22,888 nt of DNA from Anaerolineae bacterium. GTDB taxonomy: Bacteria; Chloroflexota; Anaerolineae; JACIWP01. Below, one piece after another: positions 21,629 to 22,888 of this stretch. Every line of letters begins with the position of its first letter. The stretch's first letter is position 1. The notes below the pieces were generated by a model, which ran no database searches, was not told where the DNA came from, and saw only the letters and a list, made by a program, of their open reading frames with translations. The stretch spans positions 1-22,888 of the forward strand of contig JACIWP010000010.1 in NCBI GenBank assembly GCA_014360855.1, read 5' to 3'. A program made the position numbers and the translations under genes.

Positions 21629-22888
21629 ATGATTGAGACGCGCGTGGAAGGGGATCACCTCCCGCCGCAGAACATCGAAGCCGAGGAAGCAGTCCTCGGC
21701 TCATTGTTAATTGACCCGGACGCGGTCATCAAGGTCGCGCCCATCCTGCGCGCCGACGATTTCTACCGCGTCAAAAACGGCTGGATCTACCAGGCCATCC
21801 TGGACCTGCATCAGCGCAATGAGCCGATAGATTTCCTCAGTGTCAGCGCGGAGCTGGAGCGCCGCGGGCAGTTGGATGAAGTGGGCGGCCGGTCGTATCT
21901 GGCCTCGCTCTATAACACGACGCCGACCAGCCTGCATGTGGAGCACTACGCCCGCATCGTGGAGCGTACGGCTGTCCTGCGCCGGCTCATCTCCGCCGCC
22001 GGCCAGATCGTGCAGATGGTCTACGAGGCCGGCGGGGACGTGGACAACATCATTGACCGCGCCGAACAGCTCATCTTCGGCGTCTCGGAACGCCGCCTGC
22101 GCCGCGACCTGATCCCCCTGCGCCAGCTCATGGAGGAATATTTCGAGCGGCTGGACTATCTGTACCGGCACCAGGGGGAAATCATCGGCATCCCCACCGG
22201 CTTTCATCAACTGGACAAGCTCCTGGGCGGGTTTCAGCGTTCCGACCTCATCATCGTCGCCGGCCGGCCCGGCACCGGCAAGACCAGCTTCGCCCTCAGC
22301 ATCGCGCGCAACGCGGCGCGCAAATTCGGCCAGCGGGTGGCCATCTTCAGCCTGGAAATGTCGGCGGAACAGCTCATCCAGCGCCTCGTCTCCATGGAGA
22401 CAGGCATTGACTCCCTGCGTCTCCGCCTGGGCCAGCTCACCGAGGAAGAATGGCCGCTCTTTGTGGAATCCGCCGGCATCCTGGCAGAGGCGCCGATATT
22501 CATTGATGACACGCCGGCCATCTCCCCGCTGGAGATGCGCGCCAAGGCCCGCCGGCTCTATGCCGAACACGGCCTGGACCTCATCGTGGTAGACTATCTC
22601 CAGCTCATGCGGGCGGACTTCGCAGTACAGAACCGCGTCCAGGAAATCTCGTATATTTCGGGCGCGCTGAAGGCCCTGGCGCGCGAACTGCAGGTGCCGG
22701 TCGTGGCGCTCTCCCAGCTCTCCCGCGCCGTCGAACAGCGCCAGGACAAGCGGCCGCAGTTGGCGGACCTGCGCGAGTCCGGCTCCATCGAACAGGACGC
22801 GGATGTGGTGATGTTCCTGTACGCCGAGGACGCCGGCGACGAGGAATCGGAGCACAAGAACATCACCGACATCATTGTGGCCAAGCAC
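21629..22888 (+). CDS. dnaB: Replicative DNA helicase DnaB (3' end outside window)
   Basis: The hexameric helicase that unwinds DNA at the replication fork. 420 residues are present; the C-terminus is cut by the right edge. The N-terminal primase-interacting domain starts at LPPQNIEAEEAVLGSLLID (in the first 30 residues). The RecA-like motor follows with GIPTGFHQLDKLLGGF, Walker A GRPGTGKTS (about 212-220), FSLEMSAEQL, Walker B IVVDYLQLM, LSQLSRAVEQR and LRESGSIEQDADVVMFLY. No intein interrupts the P-loop or the later motifs that are visible. The ATG at 21629 follows GAGGGA; an ATG five bases earlier meets a stop within three codons. It follows the DUF151 gene, a pairing that places it in a replication/repair block with mutL. 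Confidence 0.96.
   Translation, partial: MIETRVEGDHLPPQNIEAEEAVLGSLLIDPDAVIKVAPILRADDFYRVKNGWIYQAILDLHQRNEPIDFLSVSAELERRGQLDEVGGRSYLASLYNTTPTSLHVEHYARIVERTAVLRRLISAAGQIVQMVYEAGGDVDNIIDRAEQLIFGVSERRLRRDLIPLRQLMEEYFERLDYLYRHQGEIIGIPTGFHQLDKLLGGFQRSDLIIVAGRPGTGKTSFALSIARNAARKFGQRVAIFSLEMSAEQLIQRLVSMETGIDSLRLRLGQLTEEEWPLFVESAGILAEAPIFIDDTPAISPLEMRAKARRLYAEHGLDLIVVDYLQLMRADFAVQNRVQEISYISGALKALARELQVPVVALSQLSRAVEQRQDKRPQLADLRESGSIEQDADVVMFLYAEDAGDEESEHKNITDIIVAKH

Noticed and set aside
21629..22888. Intein in dnaB
   Set aside because: DnaB is a common intein host, but the P-loop and later motifs visible here are contiguous and in frame.

Overview
The window is GC-rich bacterial chromosome with tightly packed genes: 20 coding regions, no rRNA or tRNA genes, no CRISPR array and no recognisable mobile element. 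The gene set is housekeeping or metabolic: a group II ECF vitamin transporter, a SAM-riboswitch-controlled methionine/aspartate operon, a KorAB-type 2-oxoacid:ferredoxin oxidoreductase, lpdA, molybdenum-hydroxylase maturation factors, mutL, a DUF151 bifunctional nuclease and dnaB. With the protein style, extended -10 promoters and dense GCCGGC hexamers, this suggests an anaerobic or facultative Chloroflexota bacterium (Anaerolineae-like). That placement is inference; no marker gene here proves it.

Region 1-2849 (minus strand): a four-gene ECF transporter operon in the order S, A, A', T. The genes overlap by 4-26 nt and EcfT runs off the left edge. The departures from ATPase consensus in the two A subunits all map to one composite ATP site. 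A sigma70-like promoter and a GntR/FadR-like palindrome lie upstream.

Region 3013-7184 (minus strand): a promoter, a complete SAM-I riboswitch with a terminator/antiterminator switch, a cystathionine gamma-synthase-family enzyme, aspartate kinase and an unassigned HAD-like protein. SAM probably controls entry of aspartate into the methionine branch.

Region 7194-11242 (plus strand): a divergent four-gene cassette. It encodes a tiny Cys-rich DUF6485 protein, a SagB/nitroreductase-like lipoprotein, a 603-residue fusion of a clan-A-like glycoside hydrolase, an M23 metallopeptidase and a Golvesin-like beta domain with no signal peptide, and a DUF89/ARMT1-type phosphatase. It is the least explained part of the window. 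It ends at a hairpin with a perfect 18-bp stem.

Region 11311-19014 (minus strand): two transcription units. The first is promoter - korA - korB - small unknown protein. The second is a zinc-ribbon/HEAT plus sugar-phosphate isomerase/epimerase reading frame - yqeB - xdhC - lpdA. The epimerase part has its own strong internal ribosome-binding site.

Region 19122-22888 (plus strand): mutL (endonuclease type), the bifunctional nuclease and dnaB (cut by the right edge). No gene-free stretch exceeds about 300 bases except 6851-7257, which holds the riboswitch, its terminator and two divergent promoters.
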